Shown here piece by piece: positions 35,101-44,271 of a stretch of 64,000 bases of DNA. Position numbers and translations under genes: made by a program. Numbering within the stretch: the stretch's first letter is position 1; each line of letters starts with the position of its first letter. The DNA is from Pseudarcicella hirudinis (lineage in GTDB: Bacteria; Bacteroidota; Bacteroidia; Cytophagales; Spirosomataceae), in NCBI RefSeq assembly GCF_900115665.1, contig NZ_FOXH01000001.1, positions 659,355-723,354 of the forward strand. The letters are read 5' to 3'. The notes beneath the pieces were generated by a model, which was given only the letters and a program-made list of their open reading frames with translations, was not told the origin of the DNA and did no database searches.

Positions 35101-35523
35101 ACCACTCTCCATTTCATCCTTTACTTTACCAGGCATCGGGCTTCCACTCCCATGGCTTTCGGAAATACCCTTTTCTACACTTGCCGGAGCGGTCTGAGCT
35201 GAATGCCCCTCTTCTTTTTTCTGAACTTTTGTTTCTTCATCGTCCTGTTTTCGCCGGACGATCGGTGAAATGGACTCGGCTATCGGTTTGCTTTGAATCT
35301 TTTCACCATCAGATTTTTCTTTGGTTTCAGAACCTGTCTGTGCTACCACTTTTTCAGCTACAGCATCAGCTTCCTGCTCAAAGGCATCCCCGGCTTCACC
35401 GACTTCAATTTTGGCTTGTACACCAGTTTGGCCAAAAAAGCTATTCTCTCCTCTTTTTGAGAAAAAAGGATGCTGACTTCGCTGAATCTGCGGATTTTTA
35501 GCTTTTTCGCCCGGACTTTTCAA
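32113..35523 (-). CDS. giant DUF4157 protein with HNH-like motif, putative eCIS cargo
   Basis: A 1136-residue protein. Residues 1-60 form an N-terminal motif common in DUF4157 proteins (VQAKIEVGEAGDAFEQEAD). The DUF4157 domain at about 125-203 ends in LLAHELTHTVQQ with HELTH at 195-199. Residues about 345-385 (FHVDHKQEYQLGGSDDDPKN, then LWLLEAKVN) resemble the DH and N of HNH/His-Me nuclease folds. The region of about 590-1060 is a long run of beta-rich repeats (KGSVEGFINTKSEAGIKGSF, AEGELAIGKDKIKG and similar), possibly a beta-solenoid or barrel, ending in PFYTKEWTKTLGQRQFG. There is no signal peptide. It lies inside the eCIS operon directly before the TPR gene. Cargo status is inferred; a structural role is possible. 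Confidence 0.8.
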   Translation of the reverse strand: MKSPGEKAKNPQIQRSQHPFFSKRGENSFFGQTGVQAKIEVGEAGDAFEQEADAVAEKVVAQTGSETKEKSDGEKIQSKPIAESISPIVRRKQDDEETKVQKKEEGHSAQTAPASVEKGISESHGSGSPMPGKVKDEMESGFGADFSGVRVHTDSRAEKMNQDLGAQAFAHGNDIYFNRNKFNPNSNEGKKLLAHELTHTVQQGGSGVKKKKIQKGDDTSGSSTYKSKTGKGEVERNGNTFKLKVASMRLPDFKVPFTKTPFTLPKEERANQQIAIWEGQFASSDSIKKHVKDKIGEAPQPIISGKSSYAFKLKDGGGETSYVIGDADQIKQTMLRPFWDLNGKRQSFHVDHKQEYQLGGSDDDPKNLWLLEAKVNVASGDKIKTEKYLKIQELMDEAHDDGGFWQAGTPDAKTIKNSPRYDIRFLAVEGGLNVGFKDEKKYTETEIRQGKPLGGLTPLSKSEIKKMGFDNDKQILLFSRSDGGTVNKIDYERGGQKDIDLGWGVNVRALKINVNRDAENIIGGGSSVTGKIFKNDGKKIRFVHDFEFTFPVKPVGTLPNTGFIDQSQLRNQFKDELELAGLSPIALDEAQFEEEKGLVARGKVLPSVPFLKDANIDIVMSGEDIYLEKVFNIEQIKIPKPFSITDCSLAVRLGTKGLEIQGGVDFEIEKVGKGSVEGFINTKSEAGIKGSFEFDTKLFTKAKISIGYENDKFKAEGELAIGKDKIKGIKKADANVKFENETLTAAGSADLDVKGLEKGTMSLKYNKEVLEVGGEFTLSNDIPRIKGGKVNAKVVKKGDEYEVSAGGSAEIDLPGFKETTLAVEYVNGAITVESTLQYEKGIAKGSIKVGATNRPTDENGNPAGEPGDKWVVYGNGELTLKLTPWLQASAKVTLTKAGEMEVSGTIGIPNALEVFKAKTINQPLLKFPTLEIPLLAIPLGPVSLGLVATIGGGIDFNASIGPGKLEQLSATINYKPGQEDSISLSGKGKFVVPAEAMLRVYGRAGIGLSAAVASVSGGIEVGAGIGIKGAAEASLDVGWTPQDGISLHAQGEVYVEPALNFDVKLFLQAHIPFYTKEWTKTLGQRQFGSGMKFGLLFPIDYKEGKDFNISMEDLKVIKPDLDLSSVIDNFKHELFD

Positions 35524-35569
35524 GTTCAGTTTCTTTTAAGTTTCAGGAATCGTAATGTGATTAATCAAC

Positions 35570-37033
35570 TTATTCCACAAAAATCATTTCTTTCATATAG
35601 GGTAAAGAAACGACTGAATAACCCCAGGGGAGTTCTTCCAAAAGCATATCATAAGGAGCCTGTTCTATTTGCAAAAGCCAGCCATCCGGCTGTCTGCTTA
35701 ATTTCCCGTTTCTCCTCAAAAAACTCAATTGCAAACCTTCCCGACTGGTATTTTTCATAACAGTCCAGTAACGAATCACAGCATCCAGCAGATTTTCACC
35801 ATGCTGCTGTTGCTCAGGGGTTATTCCGAATGCTTTCTTTACCGGAAAATCAAGCGGTAACCCACACAATATTTTATTCAAAACAAGTTCATTTTCAGAT
35901 GTTTCCAATTGGGAAGTAACCAGATACTGGAGTAAATGAACCGCCTCATTAACCTTCAGAATCTTTTCATCATCTGCCACTTCACAAGCTTTAAGATATT
36001 CTTTCAGAAATGGATAAAGAATTACTAATCCGGCATTTTCAATGTAAATTTCCTTGCTCTGGCTGGTTTTCCGAGATTCAATTTCCTCTGATTTCCCAAC
36101 TTTATAATCGCCTGCTTTCTCCTCAAAGCCTAATGCTGCCTTTTTGTATTTCTCCGTGTTCAAGCCCTCGGTTTTCTCAGCAAAATTCTCTTTAAAGTCT
36201 TGCGCTAATACCTCTAAAAAAGTAGTACTCTCTGTTTGGGAAAGAAGTCGTTTTTTTAATATACTTTCAGAAAAAATACCATACAAATCACTCACTATTA
36301 ATGATTTATCTAATAAAACACTTTCTATAATCTGATTCAACACTTCTGTTTTAATGTCAAAAACAGTACTTTTCTTTAAAACTTGTCCGAGACTCTCCTC
36401 AAAAATTGCGACAGCTTTTTGAAGAGCCTCAATTTTAACTCCGGCATTTTCTATCAAATCATTTATAACTTTCCAAAGAAAATCAACGGAAAACTGATTA
36501 ATAATCCGGGTCATCGGAATGGGCTTTATCAGTACTTTTTTCAAAAGCATTATCTGCTGCTTTCTCTCAGAAAGATCAGGACTTAAAACCTCTGCCCAAT
36601 GATTTTCGACTTCACTTAAAAACCCTGAACTTGTCCACCAGCCAACAGTACCATTTTCTAAAAAGAAGAGAAAACTTCCAAATTTTGAAAAGTCAGCCGA
36701 TCCATTTTGAGGAAAGCTCTTTTGCAAAAATGTTTTCTGTGAAGGGTTCTTCCGCTTATTTTGAATGGAATACTCCTTTTTTAAAAATGCTGACAGCTGA
36801 CTTTCAACCATTTTCAGGAGTTTTTCTTCGAAATCATCACCATCAATTATCCCTAAATCCAGGTAAATGCGATCCATTGACATCTGAGTTTCAGGACTGA
36901 TTTCATCGAATAATCTGCTCATTTGGCTGGCAAGGGAATCATTACAGATAGCCACGATTTTCTCCTGCCAGTTTAATACATCAGCTCCGTCAGGCAGTTC
37001 CATTTCAATGATTTGCTTTTGAATCTGATGCAT
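35570..37033 (-). CDS. eCIS tape-measure protein
   Basis: A protein of about 487 residues matching the contractile-injection-system tape-measure family (CIS_TMP) of Bacteroidota. It begins MHQIQKQIIEMELPDGADVL and continues with SPETQMSMDRIYLDLGIIDG. The conserved C-terminal part includes ENAGLVILYPFLKEYLKACE, AVHLLQYLVTSQ, LCGLPLDFPVKK and the late WLLQIEQAPYDMLLEELPWG. Start at 37033 leaves 4 bases to the preceding gene; an alternative at 37057 would overlap it by 20. In tails the tape measure sets tube length, and it fills the position of Afp14 here. Residues about 90-330 are low in conserved features and probably helical. Confidence 0.85.
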   Translation of the reverse strand: MHQIQKQIIEMELPDGADVLNWQEKIVAICNDSLASQMSRLFDEISPETQMSMDRIYLDLGIIDGDDFEEKLLKMVESQLSAFLKKEYSIQNKRKNPSQKTFLQKSFPQNGSADFSKFGSFLFFLENGTVGWWTSSGFLSEVENHWAEVLSPDLSERKQQIMLLKKVLIKPIPMTRIINQFSVDFLWKVINDLIENAGVKIEALQKAVAIFEESLGQVLKKSTVFDIKTEVLNQIIESVLLDKSLIVSDLYGIFSESILKKRLLSQTESTTFLEVLAQDFKENFAEKTEGLNTEKYKKAALGFEEKAGDYKVGKSEEIESRKTSQSKEIYIENAGLVILYPFLKEYLKACEVADDEKILKVNEAVHLLQYLVTSQLETSENELVLNKILCGLPLDFPVKKAFGITPEQQQHGENLLDAVIRYWTVMKNTSREGLQLSFLRRNGKLSRQPDGWLLQIEQAPYDMLLEELPWGYSVVSLPYMKEMIFVE

Positions 37034-37037
37034 ATTT

Positions 37038-40000
37038 TTATTGATTTCCCAATTCAAGAACTTTTTCCAGCATTTTCATGCATCCGTTAATAATCACAAA
37101 CACCTTCACGGATACCGTATTTTCATTCGGGCTAAAAGTTATCCTTGGTTTACGGGCCGTTGAAGAGGATGGATTCACACCATTTTTAGCCTCAAAAAGC
37201 CAATAGTATTTTGCACCCGGAGTATTAGGATCAACTTCAAAATCATAGACAGGTTGTGCACGATTCGGTTTCGAAATCTTAATGTTATTAATCTTAACAT
37301 CCTGATTGCACAGCGGTTTGGCCTCAGCATTTTTACTGCATTGATCCGACAATGAACAATTGAATTTAGGCACAAGCTGGCTGCCATTTTCATCATTTAT
37401 TACCAGGCCTTGCGGTGAATAAGTATAAGTAATGACCGATTCTTTGATTTTGAAACTAATTCTGATGCTGAAATCATTGCACTGATAGTTAGCAATGCTG
37501 ATAATACCAGCTTTTTCACCCGAATCTTCGATCATCGTTACAAGTCCGATCTGCCCAATCCGTGCTCCGATGACATTATTGATTTCCTTGACTATTAATG
37601 TTCTGAAAACAGGATATGAGGTTGGATTGAGTTTAAAATCAGTCTCCAGCCCCGCATTCAACGGAAGGTTGAAACTGACCATTTTCAGGTCTAAATTCTG
37701 TCCGTCAAATACAAATTCCTCCAAAGTAGCGCTGATTAATATCTCCTGCTGAGGAATTGGTATAAACGGATACTGGCAAGTCAGAAGTTTACCGTTGCAG
37801 GGAAACTGACAGCAGTTCTGTGCCGGAATCGTTAAGGTATTTGAGTTTATTCCAAGAGAATCTTTCACCTGAACTACTCCTGTAACACCACTATTGAAAC
37901 TAACCTTAAAGGGTGATGTTTTAGGTGTGCCATTGTATGAAAAAGGTGCGGTACCTCCGGTAATAGTAACATCTGCACTGTATGACAGGAAATCCTGAGC
38001 ACAAACAGGCGGTGTTGCTGAAATTACCAGTGGCTGAGCCGGAATCTGACAGGTATGTACCGGAATGGTCACAGTTACTTTCTGGCCGTCATCATCCGTT
38101 ATTTCCACACTTCCTCCTTGTCCGCTTTTTGTTACAATAGATACTACATTTCCCGGAATAGGGGCTCCACTTGCTTTATAGGGAGCTTTACCTCCCATGA
38201 TTACAATCTGAACAGAGAAGTTTGCCCCTTGCGGATCACATACAGGTTCCCCAACCAATACCGCAGAAAGCGGAGGTACATCTGTTTTCTCTATCACTAC
38301 CTGCGACGGAGAACAATCAGAGCAACACAGGTATGGCAGGTAAAAATCTGCAAAAACTGTATTTTTAGTGGAAGGGTTATCATCGTAAACCAGAATAAAT
38401 GTTCCGCCTAAAGGTACTCCTGCTTTATGCTGTAAACCGGGATTTGCATTGGCATAATTTTTCAGTAAAAGTTTCTCTTTTATGAGAGCCAAGCGTTTCT
38501 TATACTCTTGATATATAGCTCTGAACGGACCTTTCCGGCAACTCTGAATCACAGAATCAAGATGGTCGATAAGGTCTTCGATCTCAAAATCATCTTTCAC
38601 ATTCCGGTCGTTATGAGCAATTTCAAGATCATTTTCCAGCAATTTCCTTATTGCTCTTGCTTCCAGCTCAATTGCTTCGTAAGCTGTAATAAATTCAATC
38701 CATTTTTTCACAAATTCAGGTAAATCATTCACCATGAATTTCTTGGCTTTTACTAACTGCTTTTCAAATTGTCTGATTCTGTTTTTACGGACAGGCAAAA
38801 TATCAATGACCGGAAGCACATCATCCAGATATTCTATAGCCATGCCGATACAACATTCCCATTCACGGCGGGCTACGTCATAATTTATTTCGAGGTCCTG
38901 AAAATTACAATCGTAATTCAGAATCCCGTCGGAATTTTTAGTAAACTCTCCCGTGCGAATCGCCAGTACATCAAAAGGTAAGCGGTTATTGTCTCTCAGA
39001 TTGGTAATTTCAAGCAAAGCATCCTTATAGTTTTTACCGACATGGCCTTCAATTCTGAGAAAATTATATGGTTCCAAATCGTACAACAAGGGATTAACCA
39101 CAAAGTCCGGTTTAGGGTCAGGGTAATCAACTGCATGGTATGAAAGGTTCTGTCTGGATTTATTCCGGGAAGTTTTTTTATAATTCCAAAGGCTAAAAAG
39201 AGGCTCTGTTCCTCCCGTCACATCATAATAATAAGGAATTGCCTTTTTTGAAAGTAAGAAATCTCCCAGTTTTGAGGGAGTAATTCTAACATTTTTAGGC
39301 GGAACAGGAACTGCAAATGAAAGCAATTTCATTGCTTTTTTAAACAATGAAATGATTCTGGCTTTAATAAGATTTTTATTACCCAATATTGGCGAAGGAA
39401 TAAAATAATGCCGGAAATCACTGGTTACCAGTTTCGTATTCTCAGTTGCCAGTCCAAGGAAAAGATGCCTCGGAAAAAGTCTTTCATCCGGACAACAAAC
39501 TGCCAGTACGCCACCTGTTTCCTGTTGCAACTCTTCATAAACTTCTATCAGATCAGCAATAAAATCATAATAATACTGATATTCATATGGATTAGGCAGC
39601 TGTATTTTATTATCAATTGCAAAAGGCGGATTCCAGCCGGTCAATGTATTCGGAATCCCCGTAAGCAGTAAATTGAAAGTATTAAAAGCTGTAATCCAGT
39701 TTTGTTTAACAGTAGTTTCCACAAAACCCCGGGTAAGAACATTCCGATAAGCATCAACAACATTCTGGACTGTAATAAGGTCTGTTTTGGGCACATTTAC
39801 CCTTTTAATCTTCATATCCGGCAACAAAAACGAAGCATCCGGCACATTAACCGTACCGCCATCAAAGGCCTTAACTTCATTAAGCAGCGTTATTGCGTCA
39901 GCTTTGCGCATCAGCAAAGGGCGAAAGGTTATTTTAACATTTGCCCCTTTGTCATCGCAGGAATTTGGTGAACAATTATGATTATCACTGTATAATAGTT

Positions 40001-40442
40001 CTACAAAAATCAAGACTACTTTTCTGTCATTTTCATTGCCGCTGCCACTCAGAAAAGCAGCATCAAGAGCAACTGAACCTGCCGGTGTCCCCTCTGTCAG
40101 CTCCCACATCGGAAAACGATTTGTTTTGGCCGGTTTGTTGTAAAAAGGCAGGTATTCTATTTCAGGCGGAACAGTATAATCCTTTCGGTTCTGATAGGTC
40201 TTTTCAGGAACTTCTACCAGATATCCTGCGGAAGTAACACCGACCCCTTTTGTAATTTTAAGCTGGGTAGCTCCCACAGGCACTACATCCATTCCGCACA
40301 TTACACCGATGCCAATGAGGTTTGTACGAGTCAGGCGGTTTTGCTCATCCAAATATTCAAACATATCATTGAGATGCTTGCTTTGAAGCACCTGGTTCGC
40401 AATGAATTTAGGGTAATCGAGGTTATCGTCCGCTGGAAACAT
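37038..40442 (-). CDS. large eCIS protein with Ig/SprB-like repeats, putative fibre
   Basis: A 1134-residue protein without a signal peptide. The N-terminal 100 residues (DNLDYPKFIANQVLQSKHL, LIGIGVMCGMDV) look like a particle-attachment module. The middle is mixed, with a helical stretch around 560-680. From about residue 717 two Ig/SprB-like units follow (ANFSVQIVIMGGKAPYKAS and YSADVTITGGTAPFSYNGT), each about 85 residues with a Cys pair. The final 80 residues (YDFEVDPNTPGAKYYWLFEA) resemble a PKD-type beta sandwich. It occupies the slot between baseplate and tape measure, where Afp13 (tail fibre) sits in Afp. A receptor-binding role is inferred; no trimeric fibre signature is visible. Confidence 0.65.
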   Translation of the reverse strand: MFPADDNLDYPKFIANQVLQSKHLNDMFEYLDEQNRLTRTNLIGIGVMCGMDVVPVGATQLKITKGVGVTSAGYLVEVPEKTYQNRKDYTVPPEIEYLPFYNKPAKTNRFPMWELTEGTPAGSVALDAAFLSGSGNENDRKVVLIFVELLYSDNHNCSPNSCDDKGANVKITFRPLLMRKADAITLLNEVKAFDGGTVNVPDASFLLPDMKIKRVNVPKTDLITVQNVVDAYRNVLTRGFVETTVKQNWITAFNTFNLLLTGIPNTLTGWNPPFAIDNKIQLPNPYEYQYYYDFIADLIEVYEELQQETGGVLAVCCPDERLFPRHLFLGLATENTKLVTSDFRHYFIPSPILGNKNLIKARIISLFKKAMKLLSFAVPVPPKNVRITPSKLGDFLLSKKAIPYYYDVTGGTEPLFSLWNYKKTSRNKSRQNLSYHAVDYPDPKPDFVVNPLLYDLEPYNFLRIEGHVGKNYKDALLEITNLRDNNRLPFDVLAIRTGEFTKNSDGILNYDCNFQDLEINYDVARREWECCIGMAIEYLDDVLPVIDILPVRKNRIRQFEKQLVKAKKFMVNDLPEFVKKWIEFITAYEAIELEARAIRKLLENDLEIAHNDRNVKDDFEIEDLIDHLDSVIQSCRKGPFRAIYQEYKKRLALIKEKLLLKNYANANPGLQHKAGVPLGGTFILVYDDNPSTKNTVFADFYLPYLCCSDCSPSQVVIEKTDVPPLSAVLVGEPVCDPQGANFSVQIVIMGGKAPYKASGAPIPGNVVSIVTKSGQGGSVEITDDDGQKVTVTIPVHTCQIPAQPLVISATPPVCAQDFLSYSADVTITGGTAPFSYNGTPKTSPFKVSFNSGVTGVVQVKDSLGINSNTLTIPAQNCCQFPCNGKLLTCQYPFIPIPQQEILISATLEEFVFDGQNLDLKMVSFNLPLNAGLETDFKLNPTSYPVFRTLIVKEINNVIGARIGQIGLVTMIEDSGEKAGIISIANYQCNDFSIRISFKIKESVITYTYSPQGLVINDENGSQLVPKFNCSLSDQCSKNAEAKPLCNQDVKINNIKISKPNRAQPVYDFEVDPNTPGAKYYWLFEAKNGVNPSSSTARKPRITFSPNENTVSVKVFVIINGCMKMLEKVLELGNQ

Positions 40443-40509
40443 GGCTATTTGAATTAGTTTCGAGTTTCAATTTACAATTCGTTATCTGAGTGAATTTCAG
40501 AACAATGCA

Positions 40510-43500
40510 CTATATAATCACCGTATTATCAAGTCGTACTACATTTCCGTCATCTCCGTCTTCACAATCATGAAGCGTGGCAGGCGGATAGATGCTTTTG
40601 AGGTTTTTGAAGATTGCAATCAAATAAGCGTGTTTGAAAATCACATCTTTCTTATGTTTTTTCTTCGCATTCGCTTTATCGGTATAATACTCGATTGTGA
40701 TATTGACCAAATCTGTAAATTGCGGATTGATAATCAGCATTTTTGTCAAAGCATTTTTTATCAGTGTATCAATCGAAGTTTCCCATTGCGCATCACTTAC
40801 CGGATTGTAAAGATTTTGTAAAACCCAAAGCCGAAGCTGCTCACCAAAATCACCCAAAATCGTTCTGATTTTCTCACAACTCTGATCTTCATTATAAGGC
40901 AGATTCTTTATCAAAGCATCGTTTTTAAAATAATTCCGGAACTGGTCATGAAGCTGGGGTTCTTCATTTGAGAGGATGGCTTTATTAGCAATAAGCCATT
41001 CATTCCATGCCTTATGAAATGCGTTCAACTGAAAACACTGAAGTTTTGCTTCAGTAACTATTTCATCATCTGCCAATTGTATTTTACAGGTATCCGTTTT
41101 GAAATAACCGGTTATAAGTGCTTTTAACGGAGCTTCATAAGTAGGCTTCAGCTGCGCTTTACAAATCAGCTCTGGCTTGATTACCAGGTCAAAAAGAGCA
41201 TTTTTCTGTGCCGTAGTGATATCCAGGAAATTATTATTGAAAACACTTTCAGCGTAAGCCTCATTGTATTTATCAAAGATAAAGTCAGTACAAGGGCAAA
41301 ATAATTTTGTCAGTAACCTGTCGTTCTCATTAATATCTGCGGAAAGCGGGGAACCGCTGTAGTGTAATTTCAGCAAGGCCAGCATCTGACAGATAATCCC
41401 ATCTGTTTCATCTTTGCCCCGGTAAATTTCATTGCCAACCCAGCAAATTTTGGGCAATAAATGAGCGGGAGTTTCTGTCCTGATAATCCGCTCGGCATAC
41501 TTTCTGAAATTGAGGTTTTTGAATTTCTGCATCCAGCCAGGCATTACGAAAGTCAGACGGAAAGAATAAGGGTCATCTTCCCCGCAAGTTTCACAATCAG
41601 CATCCAGACAAACAGGCAGCAGCGCCTGTCCGTAAAAATGCGGGCGAAGCAACAAGTGCTCGACGATAAAAAAACGCTCGGATTTAAACTTCTCTTCAGC
41701 CCAGGAAATCATGGCAGTAAGTGCATTCTGAGCGGATGGTACGTCTGCAAAGGCCTCACTTATCCCTATTTCAACTGACTTATGATTTTTCAGGCGATAA
41801 AAGCCGTTTGTAATGTCTAGGAAAGCATCAGACTTAGCTTTTTCGGTCATAAATGCGATCCATTCATTCACCAGATCATCTGCCATTTCATTGGCTTTCT
41901 GTGAAGTATCAGCTTCGAGGATTTGCTTATTTTTCAGTAAAACAGTTCCGTCTTCTTTTACCAGTTTTAGAGAAACGACATATTTCTTATCAATAATGAC
42001 AATCTCAGTTTTGATGTAATTTCTGAGCATTTCCAAACCAAGCAGATGAGAAATTCTTCGCTTTAAACCCGCAATATTCTGAAATCCGGTAACCTTTACT
42101 TCGTCCAGATAATTGAAGGATTTCGCTTTTTCACGGCTCATCAGGGGTTCATCTTTCAGAAATCTGATTTTATCGGTAATGAGTTTTTCGAGTGAAAGCT
42201 TTTTTGCTGTAAAATAATCATCATTTTCAGCAATCAACTCCGTCATCAAAAGAGCATATTCTCCGAAATTTTCTCCAAAACGGGCAAGCAGATGATTCAA
42301 AAACTTATTTCTTCTTAGTAATTTTCCCTCTTCTGTTTCCGCCAGAGAAGCTAAGTCTGATGCATTAAAAACGCCATCGTATAAATCATAATTACCTGAT
42401 TCTATGCTGCTGACTGAGAGCATAGCACTATCAATAAACTTTGTAAAGATGCTTTGTTTAACTGATTCATTCAATGAAAAAACCTGATCAAAATGCGCCA
42501 TTTGACTAAAACCATTTGACAGAATCTGCTCAAAAAGTAATAAATACGCTTTCAACTGCTTTGCCTGTGCTTTTCGCAGATCGGTTGATTCTTTGGGCAA
42601 ACCTTCAAAACCAATTCCATAATTGAGCGGAAACTGGAACTGAATAGGAAAATAGTCTTCAAAATCACGAATCATGCCTTTGGGAAGCGGAAGGTTATTC
42701 TCATGAATTTGCAGTTTGTATGATTCAGAGGCACTTTTGAGTTGCTGAAGTGTTGCTTTTACTTCATCGTTATTGGCCGGAAGAAATGGCAATTCATTTT
42801 TAAAAAACAGAAGTTTAGACCGATGGATATATAATTGCGGCCGGTGCTGTGGTGAAATAGCTAATTTCCAGGATTCACCTGGTAAAATAGCATTTCCATC
42901 CGGACCATATTTAGTCATCAAAAAATGCTGAACAGCCAGAACTCCCTCAATATCCATCAGACGATTGATAATATCAGAAGCACGAATGTCTGCTTTCAGC
43001 TGTGAATTTTTTAAATCGTTCTGTAGAATAAAACCATGCTCTAAAAATGGTCCGTTGAATATTTCCTCAGTCGGAATTTCTTTTTCCAAAAGTTCCTGAA
43101 GGGAATAAAAACGAATGGAAGGATTGAAATACTGTTCGATTTCAAAATAAATCTGTGCCTGTACTTTTTCAAGATCCGCCTCCGGCAAAACCACGATATC
43201 GGCACAAACTGCAATGTCCTCAACACCTACCTCAGTAAAATTGCAATAATCTTCATCCAGATTTCTGAAACGATGTAAAAGTGTCTTTGAAGCGACAATC
43301 GATTCCTGTATTTTTTTAAGTTTTTTCCGATAGACCGATACTACGCCAAAATCAGTAGCTTCAGCAATAAATGCAGTAAAATCTGATATTTCCAAAAGGT
43401 TTTTATCTTCTTCCTTCTCCAGAAAAATAATAACAGGAACATTCAGCAATATTAATTTTTTGGCAATGCCGTCAAACTTGATTTCAATATTCGCTTTCAG

Positions 43501-44247
43501 AGGCTGACGGATAGATTTTGCAAAATTAGCGTTTGTCAAAGGCAGATTAGCGGCGTTGAAAAGACTGACCTTGACCGGAGTTACAGTATCCAGAACTTTA
43601 GATAAATCCAGGAAATGTTCAAAATCCTGAAAGCGGTTCAGGACTTCCTGCCAGATCGGAAAACGGATTTCCACTTCAGCACTTTTTTGTACTGAGGGGA
43701 AATAATAATTGGTAAAAAGCTTTCCGTCGCTCAAACTTCCGAAGGTGGTATCTTCCTCAAAATCCAATAAAATATCATAAAATCCCTGAGGATGAACTCC
43801 TTCTGAAAGTTTATCATAAGTATAGACTAGCTGGTTATTTTTGCAATCCGTGAAAACCGGCATTTCACAGACACAGTCTTTAGCAATTAACCAGGCATTT
43901 TTGATACCCGTTTTATCAATAAGAAGCCTTCTGTAATCGCTGATTGTAATGGCTGAGGTAGTCAGAATTTCAGCTGCTGAGTAAAATGCCTGATCAAAAC
44001 CTCCTTTGTTAAGCGCTTCTGCCAGAAAATCAGTGACTGGAAAATCCAGCCGATAACCCATTTCGGTTTGGGCATATACAGCATTTTCCAGAATCGTAAT
44101 ACCTGAATCCGTAATGTTATAGTTTGTCCATTTGTCGCTTCCCAACTGTTCAATCAATTCAAGACCTTTCTTTCTCAAAAAGATATAATCTTCTGAGGGC
44201 AAAAGGTTTTGATTTTTCGATATGGTAACTGGCTCTTTCATAGACAA
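40510..44247 (-). CDS. large eCIS baseplate-type protein (Afp12-like position)
   Basis: A 1245-residue cytoplasmic protein lying directly after the baseplate J gene, as Afp12 follows Afp11. No domain is recognised with confidence. It is a mixed alpha/beta protein with several charged helical regions. Notable spots are a Cys cluster VCLDADCETCGEDDPYSF around residue 880, a second CPCTDF near 980, and an LLRPHFYGQALLP segment typical of Bacteroidota versions of this gene. It ends ATLHDCEDGDDGNVVRLDNT. Together with the preceding gene it would form the wedge ring of the baseplate. The assignment rests on position and size more than sequence. Confidence 0.6.
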   Translation of the reverse strand: MSMKEPVTISKNQNLLPSEDYIFLRKKGLELIEQLGSDKWTNYNITDSGITILENAVYAQTEMGYRLDFPVTDFLAEALNKGGFDQAFYSAAEILTTSAITISDYRRLLIDKTGIKNAWLIAKDCVCEMPVFTDCKNNQLVYTYDKLSEGVHPQGFYDILLDFEEDTTFGSLSDGKLFTNYYFPSVQKSAEVEIRFPIWQEVLNRFQDFEHFLDLSKVLDTVTPVKVSLFNAANLPLTNANFAKSIRQPLKANIEIKFDGIAKKLILLNVPVIIFLEKEEDKNLLEISDFTAFIAEATDFGVVSVYRKKLKKIQESIVASKTLLHRFRNLDEDYCNFTEVGVEDIAVCADIVVLPEADLEKVQAQIYFEIEQYFNPSIRFYSLQELLEKEIPTEEIFNGPFLEHGFILQNDLKNSQLKADIRASDIINRLMDIEGVLAVQHFLMTKYGPDGNAILPGESWKLAISPQHRPQLYIHRSKLLFFKNELPFLPANNDEVKATLQQLKSASESYKLQIHENNLPLPKGMIRDFEDYFPIQFQFPLNYGIGFEGLPKESTDLRKAQAKQLKAYLLLFEQILSNGFSQMAHFDQVFSLNESVKQSIFTKFIDSAMLSVSSIESGNYDLYDGVFNASDLASLAETEEGKLLRRNKFLNHLLARFGENFGEYALLMTELIAENDDYFTAKKLSLEKLITDKIRFLKDEPLMSREKAKSFNYLDEVKVTGFQNIAGLKRRISHLLGLEMLRNYIKTEIVIIDKKYVVSLKLVKEDGTVLLKNKQILEADTSQKANEMADDLVNEWIAFMTEKAKSDAFLDITNGFYRLKNHKSVEIGISEAFADVPSAQNALTAMISWAEEKFKSERFFIVEHLLLRPHFYGQALLPVCLDADCETCGEDDPYSFRLTFVMPGWMQKFKNLNFRKYAERIIRTETPAHLLPKICWVGNEIYRGKDETDGIICQMLALLKLHYSGSPLSADINENDRLLTKLFCPCTDFIFDKYNEAYAESVFNNNFLDITTAQKNALFDLVIKPELICKAQLKPTYEAPLKALITGYFKTDTCKIQLADDEIVTEAKLQCFQLNAFHKAWNEWLIANKAILSNEEPQLHDQFRNYFKNDALIKNLPYNEDQSCEKIRTILGDFGEQLRLWVLQNLYNPVSDAQWETSIDTLIKNALTKMLIINPQFTDLVNITIEYYTDKANAKKKHKKDVIFKHAYLIAIFKNLKSIYPPATLHDCEDGDDGNVVRLDNTVII

Positions 44248-44271
44248 TATTTTATGCGGTTTTTATAATTT

